DNA of 64,000 bases, from positions 1 through 64,000 of the forward strand of contig CAWFEX010000014.1 in NCBI GenBank assembly GCA_963814955.1, written 5' to 3'. The stretch comes from DATCJA01 sp963814955. Its GTDB lineage: Bacteria > Acidobacteriota > Vicinamibacteria > Vicinamibacterales > UBA2999. Both the position numbers and the translations under genes were made by a program. The notes under the pieces are model-generated. The model was not told where the DNA came from. It saw only the letters and a program-made list of their open reading frames with translations, and searched no databases. Below, piece after piece: positions 25,831 through 33,737 of this stretch. The first letter of the stretch is position 1; each line of letters starts with the position of its first letter.

Positions 25831-27321
25831 ATGTTCCGCCGCCTCCTGATAGCCAATCGCGGCGAAATTGCCGTCCGGGTCATCCGCGCGTGCCGCGAGC
25901 TTGGCGTTGAATCGGTGGCGGTGTATTCGGATGCCGACGCCCGCGCGCTTCATGTGACGCTCGCCGATCGCGTCGTACGCATCGGGCCTGCGCCCGCCCT
26001 CGAAAGTTACCTCTCGACCGACGCGATCCTTCGTGCCGCAACGGAAAGCGGAGCAGAAGCCATCCATCCGGGCTACGGGTTTCTCGCCGAGAACGAGACT
26101 TTTGCTGCTGCGTGCGGCAGCGCAGGCCTGACGTTCGTCGGTCCGCCGCCTGACGCGATCGCACGACTTGGTTCCAAGATTGCCGCGCGTCAGGTAGCGA
26201 TACGAGCCGGAATTCCAATCGTGCCCGGCGAAACGCCGGCCGATCAGCAGGACGCGACGATTGCGGAGGCAGCTCGCAGAATCGGATTCCCTTTGCTCCT
26301 CAAGCCATCGGAAGGCGGCGGCGGGATCGGCATGAAGGCTGTGTTCGAGGACTCTGCCTTGCCCGCGGCGATCGGCCAGGCCCGGCGTGAAGCACTTGCC
26401 GCCTTCGGAGACGGGACGCTGTATGTCGAGCGGCTGATCGAGCGCCCGCGACACGTGGAGATACAGGTGCTGCTCGACCACCACGGTCATGCAGTGCACC
26501 TGTTCGAACGCGAGTGTTCGCTTCAGCGCAGGCACCAGAAAATCGTGGAAGAGGCGCCTTCGACCGCGTTGACACCAGGCCTTCGCGCGCGAATGGGCGA
26601 TGCGGCGATTGCCCTGGCCAGCGCTGCCGGGTATCGCAACGCGGGCACGGTCGAGTTTCTCCTCGAGGGCACCGGTGAATCGGCGCGGTTCTATTTCCTC
26701 GAAATGAACACGCGTCTGCAGGTAGAACATCCGATCACCGAGCAAACGACGGGCGTCGACATCGTGCGCGCGCAGATCGCAATCGCCGCCGGCGAGCCGC
26801 TCTTGTGGTCGCAGAACGACCTCACGCAGCGCGGACACGCGATCGAAGTACGCGTGTATGCGGAGGATCCGTCCCGTCACGATCTGCCGCAGGCCGGATC
26901 GCTGCGGCTTTACCGCGAGCCGGTCATGCCGGGCATCCGCGTCGACGGCGGGGTCGTCGAGGGGGGCGAAATTTCGGTCCACTACGACCCGCTGATTGCG
27001 AAGCTGATCGCGTCGGCCGATACACGCGAAGCGGCCAGAAAGAGGGCCATCGCCGGGCTGCGCAGTTATCCGATTCTCGGGGTTCGAACGAACGTCGCGT
27101 TCCTGATTGCGCTTCTCGAGCATCCACGCTTCATCAGCGGCGATATCGATACTGGTTTCGTCGACAGCGAGCGCGCAGCACTCCTGGCGGCGTCTGCGTC
27201 CGAAACGCCGCCGGAAGCTGTCGCCGTGGCAACCCAGATGGAAAGCGTCGCAGGACAGGTCGGGGCTGCACCGGGTGTTACGGACGATCCGTGGGCGACA
27301 CTGCGAGGCTGGCGTGGCTGA
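25831..27321 (+). CDS. Biotin carboxylase subunit of acyl-CoA carboxylase
   Basis: This 496-residue ATP-grasp enzyme carboxylates biotin with bicarbonate and ATP. It opens with 'LIANRGEIAVRVIRACRELG' and contains 'IHPGYGFLAENETFA', the glycine-rich ATP loop 'KPSEGGGGIGMKAV', 'LFERECSLQRRHQKIVEEAP' and the catalytic 'FLEMNTRLQVEHPITE'. The protein stops soon after the carboxylase domain; the biotin carrier that usually follows in methylcrotonyl alpha subunits is on the next reading, which overlaps this gene's last 8 bases. The operon order is CT, BC, carrier. Confidence 0.92.
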   Translation: MFRRLLIANRGEIAVRVIRACRELGVESVAVYSDADARALHVTLADRVVRIGPAPALESYLSTDAILRAATESGAEAIHPGYGFLAENETFAAACGSAGLTFVGPPPDAIARLGSKIAARQVAIRAGIPIVPGETPADQQDATIAEAARRIGFPLLLKPSEGGGGIGMKAVFEDSALPAAIGQARREALAAFGDGTLYVERLIERPRHVEIQVLLDHHGHAVHLFERECSLQRRHQKIVEEAPSTALTPGLRARMGDAAIALASAAGYRNAGTVEFLLEGTGESARFYFLEMNTRLQVEHPITEQTTGVDIVRAQIAIAAGEPLLWSQNDLTQRGHAIEVRVYAEDPSRHDLPQAGSLRLYREPVMPGIRVDGGVVEGGEISVHYDPLIAKLIASADTREAARKRAIAGLRSYPILGVRTNVAFLIALLEHPRFISGDIDTGFVDSERAALLAASASETPPEAVAVATQMESVAGQVGAAPGVTDDPWATLRGWRG

Positions 27322-27736
27322 GGGTGCCGGAAGCCCGAACGCGCCACGTCTGGAGGTCACGCCGCTCGGCAACGGCCGATACAGCGTCTCCGACGGCACA
27401 AGGCAGCGCCTCGCTTATGCCGCAGGCCCCCCCGAGGAGCGATGGGTGTTCATCGACGGGCGGGTGTACGTCATCGACGTCACCGGCGGCGCCGACGGCC
27501 GTGGACAGCGCGCGCACGACGACGAGATGGCGCTTGCGTCGCCGATGCCTGCGACCGTCGCCTCTATTCACGTCAGCGAAGGGCAGGTTGTCGCGCAGGG
27601 CGACCTCCTCCTCATGCTCGAGGCCATGAAGATGGAAATGCCGATCAGGGCCCCACGCGACGGTCGAGTCAAGACGATCGCATGCCAGCGTGGCGAGCTG
27701 GTACAGCCGGGAATAGCACTGGTTGAATTGGAGTGA
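27314..27736 (+). CDS. Biotin carboxyl carrier subunit
   Basis: This is a protein of about 140 residues. The first part ('LEVTPLGNGRYSVSDGTRQR', 'WVFIDGRVYVIDVTGG') looks like the BT linker of methylcrotonyl alpha subunits. The C-terminal half is a biotinyl domain with 'ALASPMPATVASIHVSEGQV' and the biotin-accepting Lys106 in 'EAMKMEM'. The GTG start sits inside the end of the biotin carboxylase gene (overlap GTGGCTGA). The two products sum to about 636 residues, close to one ordinary alpha subunit, so this may be a genuine split or a one-base error in a fused gene. Confidence 0.85.
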   Translation: MAEGAGSPNAPRLEVTPLGNGRYSVSDGTRQRLAYAAGPPEERWVFIDGRVYVIDVTGGADGRGQRAHDDEMALASPMPATVASIHVSEGQVVAQGDLLLMLEAMKMEMPIRAPRDGRVKTIACQRGELVQPGIALVELE

Positions 27737-27762
27737 GGATGGCAACTTCATCGATCACCGAT

Positions 27763-28869
27763 TCATAGCCGTTCCCACGCCCCTCGCGCCCATTCGAGAA
27801 ATCGCTTCTCGCTCCAGTAGTTGACGATGCGGTCCTGTGGAATCGCCGCCAGCCGCGCATGCGCGATGGCGACGTCGATGAAGTCGAGCTCGGGGTGCGC
27901 GTGCGCGTCGCTGTCCAGGGCAAAGATGCACCCCGCGGCGACAGCGCGTGCGGCCAGCTCATAGTGCACGTCCTGGCGATCCCACGATCCGTCGATTTCA
28001 ATCGCCACCTTCCGACGCGCGGCAACCTCAAAAACGGCGTCCCAGTCGGCCGACACGCCGGGTCGCACGTTGAAGCGGCGTCCTTGCGGATGCCCGAGGA
28101 TGCAGACCCCGGCCTGCGATACGGCGTCCACCATGCGCGCCGTCTGGTCCGCCGGCGTCCGAAGCAGAGAATGGGGCGAGGCCACAACGAATTCGAACAG
28201 CCGAAGCTCATGCGGTTCCATGTCCACGGTGCCATCCTGCCGGATGTTGGTTTCGATACCCTTGAACATGCGAAAGCGACCGTCGTAGCGCAGGTTGATC
28301 TGATCGACTGCGGCGTGTTGCCGGGCGGCATCTTCCATCGACATGCCGCGGGCAATCGGCAAGCCATAGGAGTGATCGGTGATTCCCGCGCACGTATAAC
28401 CCCTCGCCAGGCACGCGTCGGCAATCGATTCAAGCGTTTCCGCACCATCGCTCCAAACCGAATGCATCTGGAAGTCGCCGCGGTACTTCTCCCGCGACGG
28501 CGGAACGCGCCTCGAGAGAATTTCGTGTACGGCCGCATAACTGAGAAATCTGTGCCGGTAGCCGCGGAGCACTGCGATCGCGTCGGTCTTGCCGGCCTCT
28601 GCCACGGCGGTTTCGACGAACGCCGACGAACCGTCATACACGAGCTCCCGGGCGATACGGTCTGTCGTGGGTCCGATGCCCGGAACGGTGCGAAGCGTAT
28701 TCGCTTCGACGAGCGGCGTGATGTGCCGATCGAGGCGCAGCACAGCTTTGGCCGCGCGCTTGTAGCCCCATCCGCGCTGACTCTTGCCCGCAACCGCGGC
28801 CATGTCCAGCAGCAGCCCGGCAAGCTGGAGATTCACATCGCGGGATTCAGGAATCGGCTGTTCGGCCAT
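27763..28869 (-). CDS. PolX-like PHP-domain phosphoesterase with HhH
   Basis: This is a protein of about 368 residues. The N-terminal part contains a helix-hairpin-helix ('LRTVPGIGPTTDRIARELV') and a PolX-like 8-kDa region. The C-terminal PHP domain is complete, with metal ligands in 'FQMHSVWSDG', 'GITDHSYG', 'KGIETNIRQDG', 'VASPHSLL', 'LGHPQGR' and 'DSDAHAHPELD'. The polymerase palm that bacterial PolX carries between these parts is missing, so I expect a nuclease or phosphoesterase without polymerase activity. The ATG at 28869 is preferred over a TTG 33 bases upstream. It is divergent from the OsmC gene. Confidence 0.82.
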   Translation of the reverse strand: MAEQPIPESRDVNLQLAGLLLDMAAVAGKSQRGWGYKRAAKAVLRLDRHITPLVEANTLRTVPGIGPTTDRIARELVYDGSSAFVETAVAEAGKTDAIAVLRGYRHRFLSYAAVHEILSRRVPPSREKYRGDFQMHSVWSDGAETLESIADACLARGYTCAGITDHSYGLPIARGMSMEDAARQHAAVDQINLRYDGRFRMFKGIETNIRQDGTVDMEPHELRLFEFVVASPHSLLRTPADQTARMVDAVSQAGVCILGHPQGRRFNVRPGVSADWDAVFEVAARRKVAIEIDGSWDRQDVHYELAARAVAAGCIFALDSDAHAHPELDFIDVAIAHARLAAIPQDRIVNYWSEKRFLEWARGAWERL

Positions 28870-28972
28870 CGACGGAACTGTGACACGATTGTCGATTGAC
28901 AATCGCGGTCTGAATCTTTCAAATACTCAATCCTCGATTCTTTCGTCGAAAACCAAGACTGGAGCGGACAGA

Positions 28973-29416
28973 ATGGCAACCTTCGCGCGGCATGCTGATG
29001 TGGACTGGACTGGGAACCTGATGGAAGGCAGCGGCACGGCCAAAGCCGGCACGGGCGCGTTTACGCTGCCCGTGACGTTTCCGAGCCGCATCGCGTCCGA
29101 AGGCGACGGTAAAACGACGCCGGAGGAAATGCTGGCCGCATCACATGCTGTCTGCTACACGATGGTGCTGACGAATACCATCACCAAGCAGGGCGGCAAG
29201 GTACGCCGTATACGCGTCACCGCGACGGTGACGGGCGACAAGAGCGACGCCGGCCTCAAAGTAGTGTCTTCCCACCTGAAAGCCGTCGTCGAAGGGCTGG
29301 AAGGCATCGACCGCGCGAAAATCAGCGAGCTTGCGACCGGGGCGGAGAAGGGATGCCCGATCTCCAACGCGATCCGGAACAACGTCGCGATTACCGTGGA
29401 AGCGCAGGCGCTCTAA
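28973..29416 (+). CDS. OsmC family peroxiredoxin
   Basis: This 147-residue thiol peroxidase of the OsmC/Ohr superfamily reduces organic hydroperoxides in the cytoplasm. The two redox cysteines are Cys61 in 'MLAASHAVCYTMVL' and Cys128 in 'EKGCPISNAI', and the opening 'HADVDWTGNLMEGSGTAKAG' is typical of the OsmC branch. GGAGCGGACAG lies before the start. It sits opposite the bacterioferritin gene across a shared terminator, and both are oxidative-stress proteins. Confidence 0.92.
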   Translation: MATFARHADVDWTGNLMEGSGTAKAGTGAFTLPVTFPSRIASEGDGKTTPEEMLAASHAVCYTMVLTNTITKQGGKVRRIRVTATVTGDKSDAGLKVVSSHLKAVVEGLEGIDRAKISELATGAEKGCPISNAIRNNVAITVEAQAL

Positions 29417-29420
29417 CCAA

Positions 29421-29510
29421 GGTCACAAGGCACAAGTCACAAGGCACAAACCACAAAGCAGGCGCTTTTTTGATTTGCGATTTGTGCCTTGTGACTTGTG
29501 ACTTGTGACT
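29421..29510. terminator. Bidirectional terminator between osmC-like and bfr-like genes
   Basis: The arms AGTCACAAGGCACAAA (29435-29450) and TTTGTGCCTTGTGACT (29481-29496) pair perfectly over 16 bp and are flanked by more CACAAG repeats. A run of six T lies in the loop. The gene stops at 29416 and 29515 face each other across it. Confidence 0.7.
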
Positions 29511-29514
29511 TTAG

Positions 29515-29991
29515 TTATTCGTTCTGCCCTTCCGCCTGCAGCGAGAGGTACCGCTCGTAGCCCATCTCCTTGATCATGTGGAGCTGTGCTTCGAGCCAAT
29601 CAACGTGCTCCTCCTCGTCCTTGAGCAGCTTTGAGAACAGCTCGCGCGACTGGTCGTCGCCCTCGTTGCGCGCCACCTGGATGGCCTTGTTGTACATCGC
29701 CACCGCATTGACTTCGAGCTTGAGGTCGGCCTCGATCTGGCCGCGCACATTCTGGCCGACGTTCAGGTCGAGGTACTCCATTTTCGGCGTTGCGTCGAGA
29801 AACAGAATCCGCTCGATCAGCACCTCGGCATGCTTCATCTCGTCGATCGCCTGCTTGCGGATGTACGAGCCGAGCCGGTGATACCCCCAGTTGTGACACA
29901 TCTCCGCATGGATGAAGTACTGGTTGATCGCCGTGAGCTCCTCGCGGAGCGCTTCATTGAGCTCAGCTATCACTTTGTCGTTACCGCGCAT
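29515..29991 (-). CDS. bfr: Bacterioferritin
   Basis: This 158-residue heme-containing ferritin forms 24-subunit iron stores in the cytoplasm. Ferroxidase residues are visible: Glu18 ('LREELTAINQY'), Glu51 and His54 ('DEMKHAEVLIERILFL'), Glu93 ('LKLEVNAVAMYN') and Glu126/His129 ('KDEEEHVDWLE'). The heme ligand is Met52. The start at 29991 (MRGNDKVIAELNE) matches the family; a longer in-frame reading to 30261 is low-complexity. AGGAGG lies upstream at the right distance on this strand. Confidence 0.95.
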   Translation of the reverse strand: MRGNDKVIAELNEALREELTAINQYFIHAEMCHNWGYHRLGSYIRKQAIDEMKHAEVLIERILFLDATPKMEYLDLNVGQNVRGQIEADLKLEVNAVAMYNKAIQVARNEGDDQSRELFSKLLKDEEEHVDWLEAQLHMIKEMGYERYLSLQAEGQNE

Positions 29992-30131
29992 GCAACCTCC
30001 TTGCGCGATCCCCGGACCGCGCATGACGCCATCGTACGTGTGTGCGCCATGCCCGATCAAGCGCAACGCACAACCGGACCGGACATTGCATCCGAGACTC
30101 AGTCTCAATCGTAGCCAGCCGGAGGAGCCAC

Positions 30132-31057
30132 ATGGACGCCGACATTCCCATTCGACCCCTGGGCGCAACGGGCGCGATGGTGTCTGCGCTTGGCCTTGGC
30201 GGATACCACATCGGCAAAATAGAGAGCGAGCGCGAAGCAATCCGAGTGGTCCACGCCGCAATCGATGCGGGCATCACGTTCATGGACAACGCCTGGGAGT
30301 ACCACCGCGGGCGATCGGAAACCGTGATGGGTAAGGCGATCGCGGACCGGCGGGAGCGCGTTTTTCTGATGACCAAGGTGTGCACGCATGGACGAGGTAA
30401 GCGCGAAGCCATGCGCCAGCTGGAACAGTCCCTTCGGCGGTTCCACACGGACGTCCTGGACCTCTGGCAGGTTCATGAGTGCGTGTACGACAACGATCCG
30501 GAACGTCACTTCGCCAGCGGCGGAGTGATCGAGGCGCTGGATCAGGCCAAGCGGCAGGGGAAGGTTCGCTTCGTCGGCTTCACCGGCCACAAGCATCCCG
30601 ACATCCACCTCGCCATGCTCGCCCACGACTACACCTTCGATACGTGCCAGCTGCCCCTCAACTGCTTTGACGCGTGGTTTCGATCGTTCGAAAAGAACGT
30701 GCTCCCGCTATTGGTCGGCCGCGGCATCGCGCCGCTCGGCATGAAGAGCCTCGGTGGCGACGCCCGTCAGGTGAAAGAAAAGTCGTCACTGCGGAGGAAG
30801 CGCTTCGCTACGCCATGAGCCTTCCAGTGGCGACGACGATCAGCGGAATCGATTCAATGCGCGTGCTGCGCCAGAACATCCGCGTCGCGTCGGGCTTCAA
30901 GCCGATGTCCGAGCGCCAGATGAATGCGCTGCGAAAACGCGTACATGCAGAAGCCGAAGATGGACGCTTCGAGCTGTACAAGACAACCGCGACTCATGAA
31001 GGGCCGGTCGGCCGCAAGCAGCACGGCTTTCCCGACGACGAAGAGCTTGCTGCCTAG
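30132..31057 (+). CDS. Aldo/keto reductase, one frameshift
   Basis: This NADPH-dependent oxidoreductase of about 305 residues forms a TIM barrel. The first frame gives 'LGLGGYHIGKIESEREA', 'FMDNAWEYHRGRSETVMG' (Asp and Tyr of the catalytic set), 'VFLMTKVCTHGRG' (Lys), and 'WQVHECVYDNDP' (His). Near 30775 the frame must change to continue with 'VTAEEALRYAMSLPVATTIS' and the C-terminal 'HGFPDDEELAA'. The break lies in an A-rich run, a typical place for an indel error. CGGAGGAG precedes the start at 30132. The substrate is unknown. Confidence 0.85.
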
Positions 31058-31088
31058 CCCTAGCCCTGGGATGGCACCATGACCGCAG

Positions 31089-31110
31089 GGCGGGCCTTTT
31101 ACGGCCCGCC
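31089..31110. terminator. Hairpin between convergent genes
   Basis: GGCGGGCC (31089-31096), loop TTTTAC, GGCCCGCC (31103-31110). It lies between the aldo/keto reductase stop at 31057 and the DUF6644-like stop at 31119. Confidence 0.65.
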
Positions 31111-31118
31111 TTACGGAC

Positions 31119-31667
31119 TTACCGGATGATGCAGTCCGCGATGAAGCCAATCGCGCGATCGGCTGTGCATCTGGTTGGACGATAGAAGGTAATCAGACGA
31201 CCGCAGATGATGACCGCCGTCCAGAAAGCCAGCGAAAGGGCGCCGCTGATTTTCACGCCTGTCGGCAGTGCGGCCTCGGGGCCAGGGACATTCAGACGAC
31301 GGAACATCGCCACGTAGAAAATCAGCACGTTCAGTCCGGCCAGCGCAAGGAACAGCAGCTTGAACTGAAATGCCCGGTTGTACACGTATTGATTGGCCTC
31401 CGCCATCAGAAACATCGATCCACTGGCGACGTTGATCGCGAAGCCAAGCACCGCGAACGGCACGAGCCGATGAAACGCGGATAGCGGCACCCGGCTGGCC
31501 ATTCCGAGCAGCCGCAGGTCCCACACCACGATGCAGCCGAACAGCAGCGTCAGGCCAATGAAGTGGACGCTTTCGACGGCAGGCCACCCCCAGCTCGTCT
31601 GCATGAACAACCTGACGGGCGTTACGCGTGTGATGGTGTGCTCAAACCAGAATTGAAAGGCTCCCAT
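31119..31667 (-). CDS. DUF6644-like membrane protein
   Basis: This 182-residue protein has about four membrane helices. Family-like text includes 'TSWGWPAVESVHFIGLTLLFG', in which a His-containing helix is followed by 'VVWDLRLLGMASRVPLSAFHRL', and later 'ASGSMFLMAEANQYVYNRAFQFK'. The repeated His residues within helices could bind heme, as in cytochrome-b-like membrane proteins, but this is inference. It follows the next upstream gene by three bases; that gene has the same design, so the two probably form a complex from one operon. Confidence 0.75.
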   Translation of the reverse strand: MGAFQFWFEHTITRVTPVRLFMQTSWGWPAVESVHFIGLTLLFGCIVVWDLRLLGMASRVPLSAFHRLVPFAVLGFAINVASGSMFLMAEANQYVYNRAFQFKLLFLALAGLNVLIFYVAMFRRLNVPGPEAALPTGVKISGALSLAFWTAVIICGRLITFYRPTRCTADRAIGFIADCIIR

Positions 31668-31670
31668 GGC

Positions 31671-32144
31671 TCATGACGTCGCATCGAGGCGCGTATACGT
31701 GTACGCCAGCAAGCGTCCGGCGACAATCGCGGCCGCCCAGCAGAAAATCGAAAACGCGACCAGCAGTTTCGGTGGGCGCAGATCCTGTCTTCGCCGGATT
31801 GCGCCAACCAGCCCGAGCGCGATGCCGATCAGCGCGAGCTTCAAATAGAACACGGGATTGGTCAGCGCTTTCGTCGGGTACCCGAGAAGAAGCGCAATGC
31901 CGGACACCGCATTCAGCGCGAGGCCCAACCACATGACCGGCAGAAACCGGTCGAATACCCTCACCGGAACTTGCGGCGCAATCCCCAACAGCCGCAGGCT
32001 GTGAGCAATGTCGACACCGGCCAGCAGGCCGAGGCCGATCGTGTGTACCGCAAGAATCATTGGAAACGCGAACAGCGAGGGCGATTCGCGCATCCACACA
32101 CTGAATGAGGTGGCTTCCAGCCAGAGGAAAAATGGATCGAGCAC
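31671..32144 (-). CDS. DUF6644-like membrane protein, second copy
   Basis: This protein of about 157 residues is related in layout to its neighbour: 'FAFPMILAVHTIGLGLLAGVD', 'HSLRLLGIAPQVPVRVFDRF', 'MWLGLALNAVSGIALLL' and 'KALTNPVFYLKLALIGIALG'. A His in the second helix and an Arg-Leu-Leu-Gly turn are shared between the two. The GTG at 32144 starts just before the first helix and is preferred; the longer in-frame reading runs into the end of the upstream reductase gene, whose stop at 32155 is 10 bases away. Confidence 0.72.
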   Translation of the reverse strand: MLDPFFLWLEATSFSVWMRESPSLFAFPMILAVHTIGLGLLAGVDIAHSLRLLGIAPQVPVRVFDRFLPVMWLGLALNAVSGIALLLGYPTKALTNPVFYLKLALIGIALGLVGAIRRRQDLRPPKLLVAFSIFCWAAAIVAGRLLAYTYTRLDATS

Positions 32145-32154
32145 CGCCGCGATG

Positions 32155-33016
32155 CTATACCGGCACGGCGGAAACGAGAAGGTGCTCGAACCGGACGTCC
32201 GCTTCGGGACCCTGTCCAGCCTTTTCCAGCACACGCGAGAGCGTCAACGGAGCGCCTTCGTAGTACCGGAGTGTTCGGTTCGCCCGCTTCGATCGCTGAC
32301 GTCGTCAGATACAGGTCGCTGACGAGGCCCTCCTTCAACAGGGCTGTTGCGGTTCGTCGCCCACCGACGCCAGAAATCGCTGCAATTCCGCGACGACGAA
32401 GCAAGTTCATCGCGGTTTTGAATGAGAGGGGCTGCCCGGCGTCGATGACTTCCACCCAGGATCGGTCGTTCACGCGATCTCGAAGCCGGCTGGCCGTTGA
32501 TGATCCCGTCACCACGAATACTCGCAGCGTCGGTTCCTCGAACATCAAACCGTGCTCGATCGGAATGTTGCCGCTATCCGTGATGACAATCTGTGCAGGA
32601 TGACGCGCAAATCCGAGTGAAAGGCGGAGCGATACCAGCTCGGGATGCCACACCGAAAACACCAGGTCCCCGCTCCGCGCGGTTGCGGCACCCGCCATTA
32701 CCGCATCGACCGCCACTCGGGATAACCCTTCGTAGATCAGATGCTTGTCGGTTTCGCCCCCTCCGAGGGTCGAGGGGTCGGGCGCAACGGTGTCCCCACT
32801 GCGCGACTGAACGAACACAAGACTGACGACCGGCGTATCGGGCGAATCCCCAAGCGACCGGTAGAAATCACCGTCAAAAAGCCGCCGGCTCCATGCGTTT
32901 CCGACCGGCACGACCTTTTTACCGGACGCTTCGTCGAAGGTGCTACGAAAACCGTACAGCCGGGCTGCCAGGGCCTGTTTTTCCTTATGCAGGCAGTAGG
33001 TTTCGAAGCGGTTCAC
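32155..33016 (-). CDS. RibD C-terminal/dihydrofolate-reductase-like protein, one frameshift
   Basis: The reconstructed product has about 287 residues. The core reads 'TPVVSLVFVQSRSGD', 'HLIYEGLSRVAVDAVMAGAAT', 'IVITDSGNIPIEHGL', 'VFVVTGSSTASRLRDRV' and 'GIAAISGVGGRRTATALLKEG', the pattern of the reductase half of RibD that uses NADPH on pyrimidine or pteridine substrates. Near 32260 the frame must shift to give a natural ending, 'GAPLTLSRVLEKAGQGPE', and a stop at 32155. The start is uncertain; GTG at 33016 is the best placed. It is divergent from the TPR gene. Confidence 0.72.
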
Positions 33017-33081
33017 GTTGGCACGAGAAGCGCAATTGGTGCCGTACAATGAATTCAGCAGCTCCCCGCGAGGTAAAAACC

Positions 33082-33666
33082 ATGAAAAAGCTCGTTTTGG
33101 CGTTCGGGCTGCTCCCGGCGCTGGCCTTCGCACAGGACGCGGCCGAGGTTCGCAAGATGTACGAGGCCGGCCGCTATCAGCAGGTAGTCGAGCGATCGAG
33201 CGAAGGAGCGGCGCCCGCGGTCGTTTATACGGCTGCCCAGAGCCATCAGAAACTGGGCGCGAACGATCAGGCGCGTGAAGCTTACGCACAGCTCGCAGGA
33301 CAGGATGGTGCGTGGCACTTCATCGGGATGTCCGGACAGCAGTTGCTCGACGGTGACACCGACGGGTCGGTCGAATCGGCGCGTCAGGCTGTGGCGAATG
33401 ACGGCGGCCTTGCCGAAGCCCACTTTCAGCTCGGACTCGCGCTGGCGAAGCGCGAAGACTGGGGAGGCGCAGCCGACGCATTCGACCGGGCCGTTGAACT
33501 GAATCCGAGCATGGCGTACGGCCACTACTACGGCGGCCTGATGCAATACCGGGCCGGCCGACCCGCGCGAATGGCAAACGCATTCGAGCGCTTCCTCCAG
33601 CTGGCGCCGGAAGCGCCCGAGCGCCCCGAAGTGATGCAGATCATGCGCACAGTCAGGGGCCGATAA
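33082..33666 (+). CDS. Secreted TPR-repeat protein
   Basis: This 194-residue protein has a signal peptide ('MKKLVLAFGLLPALAFAQ') and about four TPR-like helix pairs, for example 'KMYEAGRYQQVVERSSEGAAP', 'AEAHFQLGLALAKREDWGGA' and 'AYGHYYGGLMQYRAGRPA'. TPRs bind peptides or partner proteins, so a scaffold role in the periplasm is likely. It is convergent with the TamB-TamA gene and separated from it by a hairpin, so co-regulation is not implied. Confidence 0.85.
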   Translation: MKKLVLAFGLLPALAFAQDAAEVRKMYEAGRYQQVVERSSEGAAPAVVYTAAQSHQKLGANDQAREAYAQLAGQDGAWHFIGMSGQQLLDGDTDGSVESARQAVANDGGLAEAHFQLGLALAKREDWGGAADAFDRAVELNPSMAYGHYYGGLMQYRAGRPARMANAFERFLQLAPEAPERPEVMQIMRTVRGR

Positions 33667-33688
33667 GTCAACGACAAATCCGAAACCA

Positions 33689-33724
33689 CGAAGGTCACGA
33701 AGGAGGTTTTCTTCGTGATCTTCG
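33689..33724. terminator. Hairpin between TPR and TamB-TamA genes
   Basis: CGAAGGTCACGAAG (33689-33702), loop with TTTT, CTTCGTGATCTTCG (33711-33724); 13 of 14 positions pair. CTTCGTG-type words continue to the right. It lies between convergent stops at 33666 and 33738. Confidence 0.65.
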
Positions 33725-33737
33725 TACTCTTCGTGCT

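Noticed and set aside
25429..27399. Minus-strand open frame of 656 codons
   Set aside because: It is antisense to the carboxylase operon, whose three genes have complete catalytic motifs.
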